This document shows positions 25,915-34,854 of a stretch of 64,000 nucleotides of DNA, piece after piece. The translations under genes were made by a program, and so were the position numbers. Positions within the stretch are counted from its first letter, which is position 1. Every line of letters begins with the position of its first letter. The notes below the pieces were generated by a model that was given only the letters and a program-made list of their open reading frames with translations, ran no database searches and was not told where the DNA came from. This stretch comes from Methylohalomonas lacus (GTDB lineage Bacteria; Pseudomonadota; Gammaproteobacteria; Methylohalomonadales; Methylohalomonadaceae): the NCBI RefSeq assembly GCF_024808875.1, contig NZ_JANUCT010000008.1, positions 58,501 to 122,500 on the forward strand, written 5' to 3'.

Positions 25915-27834
25915 TTATTCTTCCAGATAACTGTAGCCCTCGAGTCCCTGGTTGAGGAAGTCGAGATAGTTTGCGCGCGTGGCCGCATCGAGCGCCGAGG
26001 CGTCGATGCGCTCGGCGAAGCGGGCGCGCAGGCGGTCGACGTCGACCTGCACGTAGCGCAGCAGGTCGGCGACGCTGTCGCCACGGTGCGCGCCGGTCAG
26101 GCGATAGCCGCCATCGCTATCCAGCTCGACGTTGATCGAGCCGGTGTCGCCGAACAGGTTGTGCATGTCGCCGAGGATTTCCTGGTAGGCGCCGAGCAGG
26201 AAGATGCCGAGCAGGTAGGGTTCGTTGGCGTTCGGCTTGTGCAGCGGCAGGCTGGTCTCGATGCCCTCACCGTCGACGTAGAGATCGATGCGGCCGTCGG
26301 AATCGCAGGTCAGATCCTCGATCAGGGCGCGCCGCGACGGCCATTCCTGCAGCCGGTGTAGCGGCACGATCGGGAACACCTGATCGATGGCCCAGCTGTC
26401 CGGCAGGCTCTGGAATAGCGAGAAGTTGCAGAAGTACTTGTCGGCCAGGCGCTCATTGAGTTCGTTCAGCACCTCGCGCTGGGCGTTGTCGTCGTAGCGT
26501 AGCCAGTGGCGTACGCGGCGGGCGATGGCATAGAAGATGGCCTCGGCGTGGGCACGCTGATCGAGGCGGATAACACCGTAGGTGAACATTTCCTGCGCGC
26601 GTTCCAGGTCGTTGAGCGCGGCGTAGTAGCTGACCAGGGCGCCGCGCTGCTCAAGGCTGGCGAGGATTTGCCAGAGATCATGCAGCACCGCCGGCGCGTC
26701 GCTCTTCGGTGGTGCCGGCTGCAGGTTGCCCGGTGCCGGATCGACGTCGATGACGTTGGTGATCAGCATCGCGTGATGCGCGGTCAGGGCGCGGCCCGAC
26801 TCGGTGATGAGATCCGGTTCCGGCAGCGCGTGCTCGCGGGCGACCTCGGCGAAGGCGCGGACGATGGCCTCGGCATAGGCGTCGACGGTGTAGTTCATCG
26901 AGCAGGCGTTGCGCGAGCCGGTGCCCTCGTAGTCGACGCCGAGGCCGCCGCCGAGATCGACCGTGGTGATCGGTGCGCCGGCGGCGCGCAGTTCGGCGTA
27001 GTAGCGCGCGCCCTCGCGCAGGGCGCGCTGGATCTGCTGGATGTCGGTAACCTGCGAGCCGATATGAAAGTGCATCAGCTGCAGGCAGTCGGCCATGTCC
27101 GCCCGCTGCAGGCGTTCGAAGGCGGCCAGCACCTGGCCGGCGGTCAGGCCGAACTTGGATTTCTCGCCGCCGGAGTTCTGCCATTTGCCGGCACCGACCG
27201 ACGCCAGCCGCAGGCGGATGCCGAGCCGTGGCCGCACGGCCATTGACCGGCTCGCCTGGATCACCAGTTCCAGCTCGGACAGTTTTTCGACGACGATGTG
27301 GACGTTCAGGCCCAGCTGCTGGCCGATCAGCGCCAGCTGGATGTACTCGCGGTCCTTGTAACCGTTGCAGATGATCGTGCTGCCGGGGGTGGCCAGCGCC
27401 ATGATGCACAGCAACTCCGGCTTGCTGCCGGCCTCCAGGCCGATGCGCTCGCCGCCGTGGTCGATGATCTCCTGGACCACGCGCTGCTGCTGGTTGACCT
27501 TGATCGGGTAGACCAGCGTGTAGCGGCCGGCATAACCGAGTTGGCCGCGGGCGTGATCGAATGCCGCGCACAGCGTGTCGATGCGGTGGCCGAGAATATC
27601 CGGGAAGCGCACCAGCACCGGCAGCGGCAGGCCGCTGGCGGTGATCTCGTCGCTCAGCCGGTGCAGGTCGATGGCCGGTCCGCCACGACCCTGTGGCTGC
27701 GCCTGCAGGTGGCCGTTGGCGGCGATGTCGAAATAGCCGTCGGTCCATGCCGGAATGTGATACAGCCCGCGCGAGCGGTCGATGCTCCAGCGCACGCTGC
27801 CGGACTGCTGTTCGGTGGGCCTGACGCTGTTCAT
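25915..27834 (-). CDS. speA: Biosynthetic arginine decarboxylase
   Basis: Decarboxylates arginine to agmatine, first step of the agmatine route to putrescine; PLP-dependent. From the ATG at 27834 the protein is 639 residues, normal for SpeA. The PLP-lysine segment YPIKVNQQQRVVQEI lies near residue 105, followed by GLEAGSKPELL, FHIGSQVTD, DLGGGLGVDYEG and LITESGRALTAHH. It overlaps the M20 peptidase stop by 4 bp, so the two are co-translated. speE lies at 31.7 kb. Confidence 0.96.
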   Translation of the reverse strand: MNSVRPTEQQSGSVRWSIDRSRGLYHIPAWTDGYFDIAANGHLQAQPQGRGGPAIDLHRLSDEITASGLPLPVLVRFPDILGHRIDTLCAAFDHARGQLGYAGRYTLVYPIKVNQQQRVVQEIIDHGGERIGLEAGSKPELLCIMALATPGSTIICNGYKDREYIQLALIGQQLGLNVHIVVEKLSELELVIQASRSMAVRPRLGIRLRLASVGAGKWQNSGGEKSKFGLTAGQVLAAFERLQRADMADCLQLMHFHIGSQVTDIQQIQRALREGARYYAELRAAGAPITTVDLGGGLGVDYEGTGSRNACSMNYTVDAYAEAIVRAFAEVAREHALPEPDLITESGRALTAHHAMLITNVIDVDPAPGNLQPAPPKSDAPAVLHDLWQILASLEQRGALVSYYAALNDLERAQEMFTYGVIRLDQRAHAEAIFYAIARRVRHWLRYDDNAQREVLNELNERLADKYFCNFSLFQSLPDSWAIDQVFPIVPLHRLQEWPSRRALIEDLTCDSDGRIDLYVDGEGIETSLPLHKPNANEPYLLGIFLLGAYQEILGDMHNLFGDTGSINVELDSDGGYRLTGAHRGDSVADLLRYVQVDVDRLRARFAERIDASALDAATRANYLDFLNQGLEGYSYLEE

Positions 27835-29255
27835 GCGCGGGCGCCGGCCTGGTCGTGCGCGGCGAGGATTTCGGCAACGCAGGCGGTGAGCTTCATCGCC
27901 GTCGGCAGGTGCAGGAATTCGTTCGGACCGTGGGCGTTGGATTGCGGGCCGAGCACGCCGGTGACCAGGAACTGCGCCTGCGGGAATTTTTCGCCAAGCA
28001 TACCCATGAACGGGATCGAACCGCCTTCGCCCATGTGCATCACCGGCTTGCCGAAATGCTGCTGCGAGGCCTGGTCGAGGGCCTGGTCCAGCCAGTCGGG
28101 CAGCAGCGGCGCGTGCCAGCCGCCGGCACACCATTCAGGATTGAAGTGCACCCGGCAGCCCTGCGGCGGTGCAGATTCCAGCGCCTGCTTCAGCGCCGCG
28201 GCGGCGGCGGCGGCGTCACAGGTCGGCGGCAGGCGCAGCGACAGTTTCAGTGTCGTCGCCGGCCGCAGCACGTTGCCGGCGTCGGCCAGCGGCGGCAGAC
28301 CGGCGGCGCCGGTGATTTCCAGCGCCGGCCGCCAGGTCCGGTTCAGGATCAATTCGGCCGGTTCAATGCTGTTCGGTTGCGTGTCGCTGGCGAACGGGAA
28401 GCGTTCGTAGCAGCTGTTGCCGAGTACCGCGGCGGCGCGTTCGGCCTGCTGGCGGCGCGTGGCGGGAATGTCGACATGGCAGGCATCGACGCGGATGCGG
28501 CCGTCGCCGGCGTCCTCGATGCGTTCGAGCAGCTGGCGGGTCAGGCGGAAACTGGACGGCACGATGCCGCTGGCGTCGCCGGAATGAACACCCTCGTCCA
28601 GCACCTCGACGCAGAGATCGCCACCGACCAGACCGCGCAGCGAGGTCGTGCACCACAGCTGGTCGTAGTTGCCGCAGCCCGAGTCCAGGCAGATGACCAG
28701 CGCCGGTGTGCCGATGCGTGCGCTCAGGTGATCGATGTAGGCGGGCAGGTCGGGGCTGCCGCTTTCCTCGCTGGCCTCGATGAGGATCACGCAGCGGGCG
28801 TGCGGCAGGTCCTGTTCGGCCAGCATGCGTACCGCCAGCAACGAGGCGAAGGTGGCGTAGCCGTCGTCGGCACCGCCACGGCCGTAGAGCCGATCGCCCT
28901 CGATGACCGGCTGCCACGGTCCCAGACCGGCGCGCCAACCGGTCATTTCCGGTTGCTTGTCGAGATGACCGTACAGCAACACAGTTTCATCACTGTCGCC
29001 GCTGGCCGGAATCTCGATGTACAGCAACGGCGTGCGCCCGGCCAGGCGGACGATTTCCAGTTGCATGTCCGCCGGTCCTTCGCGCCCGCACCAGTCGGCA
29101 AATTGCTCGACCGCTGTATCCATGTAGCCATGCTCGGCCCAGTCCGGGTCGAATAACGGCGACTTGTTCGGTACTTTAATGTACTGGACAAGTTCGGGCA
29201 GGACGCTGTCCTGCCAGCGCTGTTCGATAGCCTGTTTCAGTGCCGTGGTATCCAT
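27831..29255 (-). CDS. M20-family dipeptidase/deacylase
   Basis: A 474-residue zinc amidohydrolase. It has LLYGHLDKQPE (zinc His and the catalytic Asp), GRGGADDGYA (bridging Asp), EASEESGSPD (general base Glu–Glu pair), and a dimerisation domain around 220–380 before HMGEGGSIPFM. Family members hydrolyse dipeptides or N-acyl amino acids; substrate is unknown. Its stop overlaps the speA start (ATGA), a coupling that could hint at an arginine- or agmatine-derived substrate, but that is only inference. Confidence 0.9.
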   Translation of the reverse strand: MDTTALKQAIEQRWQDSVLPELVQYIKVPNKSPLFDPDWAEHGYMDTAVEQFADWCGREGPADMQLEIVRLAGRTPLLYIEIPASGDSDETVLLYGHLDKQPEMTGWRAGLGPWQPVIEGDRLYGRGGADDGYATFASLLAVRMLAEQDLPHARCVILIEASEESGSPDLPAYIDHLSARIGTPALVICLDSGCGNYDQLWCTTSLRGLVGGDLCVEVLDEGVHSGDASGIVPSSFRLTRQLLERIEDAGDGRIRVDACHVDIPATRRQQAERAAAVLGNSCYERFPFASDTQPNSIEPAELILNRTWRPALEITGAAGLPPLADAGNVLRPATTLKLSLRLPPTCDAAAAAAALKQALESAPPQGCRVHFNPEWCAGGWHAPLLPDWLDQALDQASQQHFGKPVMHMGEGGSIPFMGMLGEKFPQAQFLVTGVLGPQSNAHGPNEFLHLPTAMKLTACVAEILAAHDQAGARA

Positions 29256-29422
29256 GGCGGATGAGTCTAACCTTGCACTGCATCAGTCGCAAAGCGGAAC
29301 GTATAGCTGTTATTGTGCTCAAAGCTGAGTAATGAAAATGAACCCTGTCGCATTATCCTAAATTTATGACGGCGCGGTGTAGGACATTAATTAAATCGTG
29401 CCCGTGCAGAGGAGTTATATCG

Positions 29423-30025
29423 ATGAAACCGAGTCTGATACTGAGTAAAGTGATATTGCTTGCCTTCCTGCTGGGACTGGCAAGTGCCTGCAGTGATAAC
29501 GGCGAGCGGTCTAGCCCGAGCGGGACTGATGCGCCAGCGGACAGCGCAACGACGGAATCAGCAGCTGACAGTGATTCAGCTACTGCGGAAACCACAACGG
29601 CCGCTGATAATACGGACAGCGGCGATAGTGCAACGGCGACTGCCGCTGCTGACAGTGACGGTGCGGACAGCAGTGGTGGTGCCGAAAGGCATACCATAAC
29701 GGCCCGTTCTACCGCCTACGATCCCATGGTCCTGAAGATCAAGCCGGGTGACAGTGTCAGCTGGGTTAATATGGGCGGCCATAATAATAATTTCGAGAAG
29801 GGCAACATCCCGGAAGGAGCGGAACCCTGGAAAACACAACTGGGGAATGATGTCAGCAAGACTTTCGATGTCGAGGGCCTGTATCTTTACAAGTGCGATC
29901 CGCACTTTGCCATGGGCATGGTCGGTGCGATCATCGTCGGTGAGCCGGACAACCTGGCAGCCGTCGAGGAGAATGCCAAGGGCATGTACAAGCGCGCCTT
30001 GGCGAAGGCCAAGGCGCAGCTGTAA
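29423..30025 (+). CDS. Cupredoxin (pseudoazurin/plastocyanin-like) lipoprotein
   Basis: A 200-residue exported protein starting after a GAGGAG ribosome site. A signal with a cysteine at residue 23 (LLGLASAC) suggests a lipoprotein. Residues ~24–90 are a low-complexity Ala/Ser/Thr/Asp linker, and ~90–175 form a type 1 copper domain with ligands in NMGGHNNNF (His) and YKCDPHFAMGM (Cys, His, Met), as in pseudoazurin. A short charged helix follows. Likely a membrane-tethered electron carrier. The redox partner is not adjacent. Confidence 0.88.
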   Translation: MKPSLILSKVILLAFLLGLASACSDNGERSSPSGTDAPADSATTESAADSDSATAETTTAADNTDSGDSATATAAADSDGADSSGGAERHTITARSTAYDPMVLKIKPGDSVSWVNMGGHNNNFEKGNIPEGAEPWKTQLGNDVSKTFDVEGLYLYKCDPHFAMGMVGAIIVGEPDNLAAVEENAKGMYKRALAKAKAQL

Positions 30026-30039
30026 CAGTCAGGCATCAG

Positions 30040-30066
30040 CCGGTGCCGCCCCGTGGGCGGCACCGG
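30040..30066. terminator. Hairpin between convergent cupredoxin and PPK2 genes
   Basis: A perfect 12-bp stem (CCGGTGCCGCCC with its complement) closes a 3-base loop. It lies 15 bp after the cupredoxin stop and 2 bp before the PPK2 stop, so it may serve both genes, although the T tract is weak on either strand. Confidence 0.6.
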
Positions 30067-30067
30067 C

Positions 30068-30943
30068 TCATTCGTTTTTCAGCGTCCGGCGCGCTGCCTG
30101 CAACTGTTCCAGTAGCGCCGGCTCCGGCGTCGGATAGCGGGGATCGAGGCGTTGCAGCGTCCGCGTCACGATGTCCGCAACCTTGTAGCGCATGTAGGTC
30201 TTGTCGTCCGCCGGCACCGCGTACCACGGTGCCCAGGGCCGTGACGTGGCATTCAGTGCCTGTTCGTAGGCGTGCATGTAGTCCTGCCAGTAGCCGCGTT
30301 CCGCGACGTCCTGCGCGGAAAACTTCCAGTGCTTTTCCGGTTGCTCCAGTCGCTTCAAAAAGCGCCGGCGTTGCTCGGTGGCGGAAATGTTCAGGAAGAA
30401 CTTCAGGATCAGCGTGCCGTTGCGTGCCAGATGGTGTTCGTGTTCGCAGATGGATTCATAACGTTGCTGCCAGCGATCGGCGGGGTCGGCCAGTGGCGGC
30501 AGTTTCTGCGCTGCCAGAAGTTCCGGATGCACGCGCGCGATCAACACTTCCTCGTAATAGCTGCGATTGAAAACACCGATATGGCCGCGTTCCGGCAAGT
30601 GCGACATGGTGCGCCAGAGAAAATCGTGTTTCAGTTCCAGACTGCTGGGTTGTTTGAACGACTTGACCTGGCAGCCGGCCGGATCGACCTCACGCAGCAC
30701 CGCCCGGATGGTCCCGTCCTTGCCGGCTGCGTCCATGCCCTGGAAGATGAGCAGCAGGGCATGGCTGTTCTGGGCGTAAAAGCGGCGCTGCAGATCGTCC
30801 AGACCGCTGATACCTGCCTTAAACAATGCCCGTATCTGGCGGCTGTTGAAGTCGGCCGGTGGTTGTTGGGCGGCGCTGTCGATGCGAAAGCTGCCATCGG
30901 CGGGAATACGGCAGGCATCGTCGGCCGGGTAATCGTCGTTCAT
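30068..30943 (-). CDS. ppk2: Polyphosphate kinase 2 family protein
   Basis: Transfers phosphate between polyphosphate and nucleotides. The 291-residue cytoplasmic protein has Walker A FQGMDAAGKDGTIRAVL, the PPK2 motif NRSYYEEVLIARVHPE and Walker B-like ILKFFLNIS. The lid region is KRLEQPEKHWKFSAQDVAER. Single-domain class; direction (AMP, ADP or GDP phosphorylation) cannot be told. I chose ATG 30943 over a TTG three codons upstream. Convergent with the cupredoxin gene. Confidence 0.93.
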   Translation of the reverse strand: MNDDYPADDACRIPADGSFRIDSAAQQPPADFNSRQIRALFKAGISGLDDLQRRFYAQNSHALLLIFQGMDAAGKDGTIRAVLREVDPAGCQVKSFKQPSSLELKHDFLWRTMSHLPERGHIGVFNRSYYEEVLIARVHPELLAAQKLPPLADPADRWQQRYESICEHEHHLARNGTLILKFFLNISATEQRRRFLKRLEQPEKHWKFSAQDVAERGYWQDYMHAYEQALNATSRPWAPWYAVPADDKTYMRYKVADIVTRTLQRLDPRYPTPEPALLEQLQAARRTLKNE

Positions 30944-31051
30944 GGCGGTCAATTAACCGTGGCCGGGCTGCGACGTCAAGCAGTGTTCGCCTGACATGGA
31001 CATGCCGATCTTTTATCATCAACGCCAGATTTCAATTAAGGATGCAGACTC

Positions 31052-31582
31052 ATGGCTTTGCGGAGCTATCACGGCAAAACGCCACAACTGGGCAAGGGCG
31101 CCTACGTCGATGACGCGGCACTGGTGATTGGCGATGTGGTGCTGGGTGAGGACAGCTCGGTCTGGCCGATGACGGTGATTCGCGGCGACGTCAACAGTGT
31201 GCGTATCGGCGCGCGTACGAATATCCAGGACAATTCGGTACTGCATGTCACCCACGATGGCAAATTCAGTCCCGGTGGCTATACCCTGACTGTGGGTGAC
31301 GATGTTACCGCTGGCCACCGGGTGATCCTGCACGCCTGCACGGTCGGCAATCGCTGCCTGATCGGCATGGGCGCCATCATCATGGACGGCGCCGTGCTCG
31401 AGGACGACGTCATGCTGGCCGCCGGTAGCCTGGTGCCGGGCGGCAAGCGCCTGGCGGCGGGGTATCTGTACATGGGCAGCCCGGTGAAACAGGTGCGCGA
31501 GCTCAACGCCGAAGAGCTCGAGTCGCTGCGCTACTCGGCCGAGCATTACGTCGAGGTCAAGAGCGCTCACCAGGCCGGCTGA
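31052..31582 (+). CDS. Gamma-carbonic anhydrase family protein (YrdA-like)
   Basis: A 176-residue left-handed beta-helix protein with hexapeptide repeats. Metal-binding histidines are in DNSVLHVTHDG and DVTAGHRVILHACTVG, the usual three-His arrangement. It forms trimers with zinc or iron; carbonic anhydrase activity in bacterial YrdA-like proteins is often absent, so function is open. Followed by speE after 74 bp. Confidence 0.92.
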   Translation: MALRSYHGKTPQLGKGAYVDDAALVIGDVVLGEDSSVWPMTVIRGDVNSVRIGARTNIQDNSVLHVTHDGKFSPGGYTLTVGDDVTAGHRVILHACTVGNRCLIGMGAIIMDGAVLEDDVMLAAGSLVPGGKRLAAGYLYMGSPVKQVRELNAEELESLRYSAEHYVEVKSAHQAG

Positions 31583-31656
31583 CTCGTTTTTGTCATGTAA
31601 AGCCGCTATCATGCGCCGCCTTCAAGCGACCCCTTACAATACCCGGAACGTTGCCC

Positions 31657-32496
31657 ATGACACTGGATCAGAACTGGTTTACCGAAACGAGTGACGGCTT
31701 CGGCCTGGCGCTGAAGACCACCGCGCGACTGCACGAGGAGCAGTCCGAGTACCAGCGTATAGAGGTCTATGCCACTGAATCGTTTGGCAATCTGCTGACG
31801 CTGGACGGTCTGGTGATGCTCACCAGCCGCGACAACTTCGTCTATCATGAAATGCTCAGCCACCCGGCACTCTACCGACACCCGGCACCGCGTGACGTGA
31901 TCGTGGTCGGCGGCGGTGATTGCGGTACCCTGCGGGAAGTTCTGCGCCATGATGAGGTACAGCGCGCGACGCAGATCGAGCTCGACGAGCGCGTCACGCG
32001 GGTGTGCGAACGCTTTTTCCCGGAACTCTGCGAGGCCAATGACGATCCGCGCGCGACGCTGCTTTACCAGGACGCCATCGCCTGGATGCGCGACGCCGAG
32101 GCGAACAGCGCCGACGTCATCCTCCTCGATACCACCGACCCGGTGGGCCAGGCCAGCCGGCTGTTCGGCGAGGCGTTCTACCGCGACTGCTATAAGACGC
32201 TGCGCGACGGCGGCATTGTGGTGGCGCAGAGCGAATCGCCGCTGTTCGACATGGAGCTGTTGCAGGAGATCAACCAGGGCCTGCGCGCCGCCGGCTTCGA
32301 CAGCGTCCAGGTGTTGCCGTTTCCGCAGTGCACTTATCCGTCTGGCTGGTGGTCGGCGACTATGGCCGGCAAGAACATCGACGTCAGCAACGCCGCGGAG
32401 CTGCGCCGCTGCGACCTGCCGACCCGCTACTACAATACCGAGCTGCATCAGGGCGCAATGGCGCTGCCGCAGTTCCTGCGCGAGGCGCTGAAATAG
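31657..32496 (+). CDS. speE: Spermidine synthase (polyamine aminopropyltransferase)
   Basis: Transfers an aminopropyl group from decarboxylated S-adenosylmethionine to putrescine. The 279-residue protein has VIVVGGGDCGTLREVLRH (nucleotide-binding loop, GGGDCG here), the catalytic-Asp segment LLDTTDPVGQ and the C-terminal PFPQCTYPSGWW. The ATG at 31657 is preferred to a TTG two codons upstream. With speA it completes most of a spermidine route, but agmatine-to-putrescine and speD genes are not in the window. Confidence 0.95.
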   Translation: MTLDQNWFTETSDGFGLALKTTARLHEEQSEYQRIEVYATESFGNLLTLDGLVMLTSRDNFVYHEMLSHPALYRHPAPRDVIVVGGGDCGTLREVLRHDEVQRATQIELDERVTRVCERFFPELCEANDDPRATLLYQDAIAWMRDAEANSADVILLDTTDPVGQASRLFGEAFYRDCYKTLRDGGIVVAQSESPLFDMELLQEINQGLRAAGFDSVQVLPFPQCTYPSGWWSATMAGKNIDVSNAAELRRCDLPTRYYNTELHQGAMALPQFLREALK

Positions 32497-32691
32497 CGTT
32501 ATAGCGGTCCGGTCAGTCCTTTTTCTGCTGGCCGGAGCCGTCCCCGGATTTGCCAGGGCAGTCCATGTACTTGAGGTGGCCGTGGATCCGCCCGGCCCGT
32601 CAGGGCGACCAGTAACACAATCGACAGTAGGGCCCGGCCGGGTGCTACGTCCACGGTCGCTGCCGGCGGTGCGGTGGATGCCCGTCTTCCA

Positions 32692-32817
32692 TCAGGTCTT
32701 GTCTCCCTTCGCGGTGAACGAAGTCCGGCTGAACAGCACGGAACCGTCGTCATGGCGTCGCTGTACGCCTATAATGGTAATTTCGATCAGGCGCCCGTCG
32801 GCGTGGCAATTTTGCAT
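32692..32817 (-). CDS. Possible small protein of 41 residues
   Basis: In the 460-bp gap between speE and mnmG a minus-strand frame reads MQNCHADGRLIEITIIGV and ends FSRTSFTAKGDKT. The composition looks protein-like, and a TGATG at its end would restart a second short frame. Further down, ALLSIVLLVALTG and a different frame ending MDCPGKSGDGSGQQKKD look like pieces of another small membrane protein broken by frameshifts. I recognise no family. This may be decayed coding DNA. The rest of the gap shows nothing else clear. Confidence 0.25.
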   Translation of the reverse strand: MQNCHADGRLIEITIIGVQRRHDDGSVLFSRTSFTAKGDKT

Positions 32818-32956
32818 GGTCCCGGTTTTTCCCAGTCTTTAGGGTAACGTCACTCACAGTTTGGGTTTCGACGGCCGGACGAAGCGCCAGGGACGGTGAT
32901 CGACTGGATTCGGAAGCGACACGGGCAGTCCGGCAAGGGCAGGTAGCGAAAGGCAA

Positions 32957-34852
32957 ATGACAGCAACGGAACAACAATACGATGTCATCGTCGTCGGCGG
33001 TGGCCACGCCGGCACCGAAGCCGCACTCGCGGCCGCGCGCATGGGCGCGCGCACGCTGTTGCTGACGCACGCCATCGATACGCTCGGCCAGATGTCCTGC
33101 AACCCGGCGATCGGCGGCATCGGCAAGGGCCACCTGGTGAAAGAGATCGATGCGCTCGGTGGCCTCATGGGGCGCGCCGCCGATCATAGCGGTATCCATT
33201 TCCGCCGCCTGAACGCCAGCAAGGGACCGGCGGTGCGCGCCACCCGCGCGCAGATCGACCGCAGCCTGTATCGGGTCAACGTGCGCGCGGCGCTGGAGTC
33301 GCAGCCGAACCTGTTTATCTTCCAACAGGCCGTTGACGACCTGATCGTCGACGGCGAGCGCGTCACCGGCGTGGTTACGCAGATGGGACTGGCTTTCCAT
33401 GCACCGGCGGTGGTGCTGACGGTGGGTACGTTCCTCGGCGGCCGCATCCACATGGGCGAGACCCATTACCAGGGCGGTCGCGCCGGCGATCCGCCGAGCA
33501 ATGCGCTGGCGCAACGGTTGCGTGAACTGCCGTTCCGCGTCGGTCGGCTGAAGACCGGCACGCCGCCGCGCATCGACGGTCGCTCGATCGACTACACGCA
33601 GCTGGAAGTGCAGCCGGGCGACGATCCGCGGCCGGTGTTCTCGTTCACCGGTTCGGCCGCCGACCATCCGGAGCAGACGGTTTGCCACATTACCTATACC
33701 AACGAGTGCACCCACGACATCATCCGCGCCAACCTTGAGCGTTCGCCCATGTTCAGCGGCGACATCGAGGGTGCCGGGCCGCGCTACTGTCCGTCGGTGG
33801 AGGACAAGGTGGTGCGCTTCGCCGACAAGCCCGCACATCAGATTTTTATCGAGCCGGAAGGCTTGCGCGCCAGCGAGGTCTACCCGAACGGTATTTCCAC
33901 GAGTCTGCCGTTCGACGTCCAGCAGGCGCTGGTACGCTCGATCGCCGGCTTCGAGAACGCCCATATCACGCGGCCGGGGTACGCCATCGAGTACGACTAT
34001 TTCGACCCGCGCGATCTGTATCCATGGCTGGAAACGCGTTTCCTCGGCGGCCTTTTCTTCGCCGGCCAGATCAACGGCACCACCGGCTATGAGGAAGCCG
34101 CCGCCCAGGGGCTGGTCGCCGGGCTGAACGCGGTCTGTCGGCTGTGCGACAGGGAGCCCTGGAGTCCTGGGCGTGACGAGGCCTACGTCGGCGTGCTGAT
34201 CGATGATCTCATTACGCGCGGTACCAGCGAGCCGTACCGCATGTTTACCAGCCGTGCCGAGTACCGGCTGCAGCTGCGCGAGGACAACGCCGACCTGCGC
34301 CTGACCGGTCGTGGTCGCGACCTCGGTTTGGTCGGTGACGCGCAGTGGCAGCTGTTTGATCTCAAGCGTGAAGCGATCGACCGGGCTTGGGCGCGACTCG
34401 AATCGACGCAGCTGACACCGGCGCAAGTACCGGCGGCCGACGCCGAGCGCGTGTTCGGCCAGGCGCTGCGCAAGGAAGCGTCGCTGCTGCAGTTGCTGAG
34501 CCGGCCAGAGGTGACGCTGGACAAGCTGGCGCTGTTGCCGGTCGAGCTGCCGGAGATGGACGCGGTGGTCACCGAACAGATCGAGATCCAGGCCAAATAT
34601 CGCGGTTACATCGACCGCCAAAGCGAGGAAATCGAGCGCAACCGCCACAACGAGTCGACGCCGTTGCCGGATGACATCGACTACGACCAGGTCCGCGGCC
34701 TGTCGGCCGAAGTGTTGCAGAAACTGAAAAGTCACCGGCCACACAGCCTCGGCCAGGCGGCACGCATTCCGGGCGTGACCCCGGCGGCAATCTCGTTGCT
34801 GCGCGTGCACCTGAAAAAACGTGCCGCCGGCGAGCTGGCACGGAGCGCCTGA
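32957..34852 (+). CDS. mnmG: tRNA uridine-5-carboxymethylaminomethyl modification enzyme MnmG (GidA)
   Basis: With MnmE it installs the (carboxymethyl)aminomethyl group on the wobble uridine of several tRNAs; needs FAD and NADH. The 631-residue protein shows [49 protein letters not shown] [27 protein letters not shown] and [17 protein letters not shown], and the C-terminal helical MnmE-binding domain. First gene of mnmG–rsmG–parA–parB. MnmE is not in the window. Confidence 0.98.
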   Translation: MTATEQQYDVIVVGGGHAGTEAALAAARMGARTLLLTHAIDTLGQMSCNPAIGGIGKGHLVKEIDALGGLMGRAADHSGIHFRRLNASKGPAVRATRAQIDRSLYRVNVRAALESQPNLFIFQQAVDDLIVDGERVTGVVTQMGLAFHAPAVVLTVGTFLGGRIHMGETHYQGGRAGDPPSNALAQRLRELPFRVGRLKTGTPPRIDGRSIDYTQLEVQPGDDPRPVFSFTGSAADHPEQTVCHITYTNECTHDIIRANLERSPMFSGDIEGAGPRYCPSVEDKVVRFADKPAHQIFIEPEGLRASEVYPNGISTSLPFDVQQALVRSIAGFENAHITRPGYAIEYDYFDPRDLYPWLETRFLGGLFFAGQINGTTGYEEAAAQGLVAGLNAVCRLCDREPWSPGRDEAYVGVLIDDLITRGTSEPYRMFTSRAEYRLQLREDNADLRLTGRGRDLGLVGDAQWQLFDLKREAIDRAWARLESTQLTPAQVPAADAERVFGQALRKEASLLQLLSRPEVTLDKLALLPVELPEMDAVVTEQIEIQAKYRGYIDRQSEEIERNRHNESTPLPDDIDYDQVRGLSAEVLQKLKSHRPHSLGQAARIPGVTPAAISLLRVHLKKRAAGELARSA

Positions 34853-34854
34853 CC

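Noticed and set aside
29353..29697. Minus-strand protein rich in Ser/Ala/Leu
   Set aside because: It is the antisense reading of the low-complexity linker of the cupredoxin lipoprotein.
32497..32956. oriC upstream of mnmG
   Set aside because: Although oriC lies there in E. coli, I see no DnaA boxes (TTATCCACA-like) and no AT-rich unwinding region.
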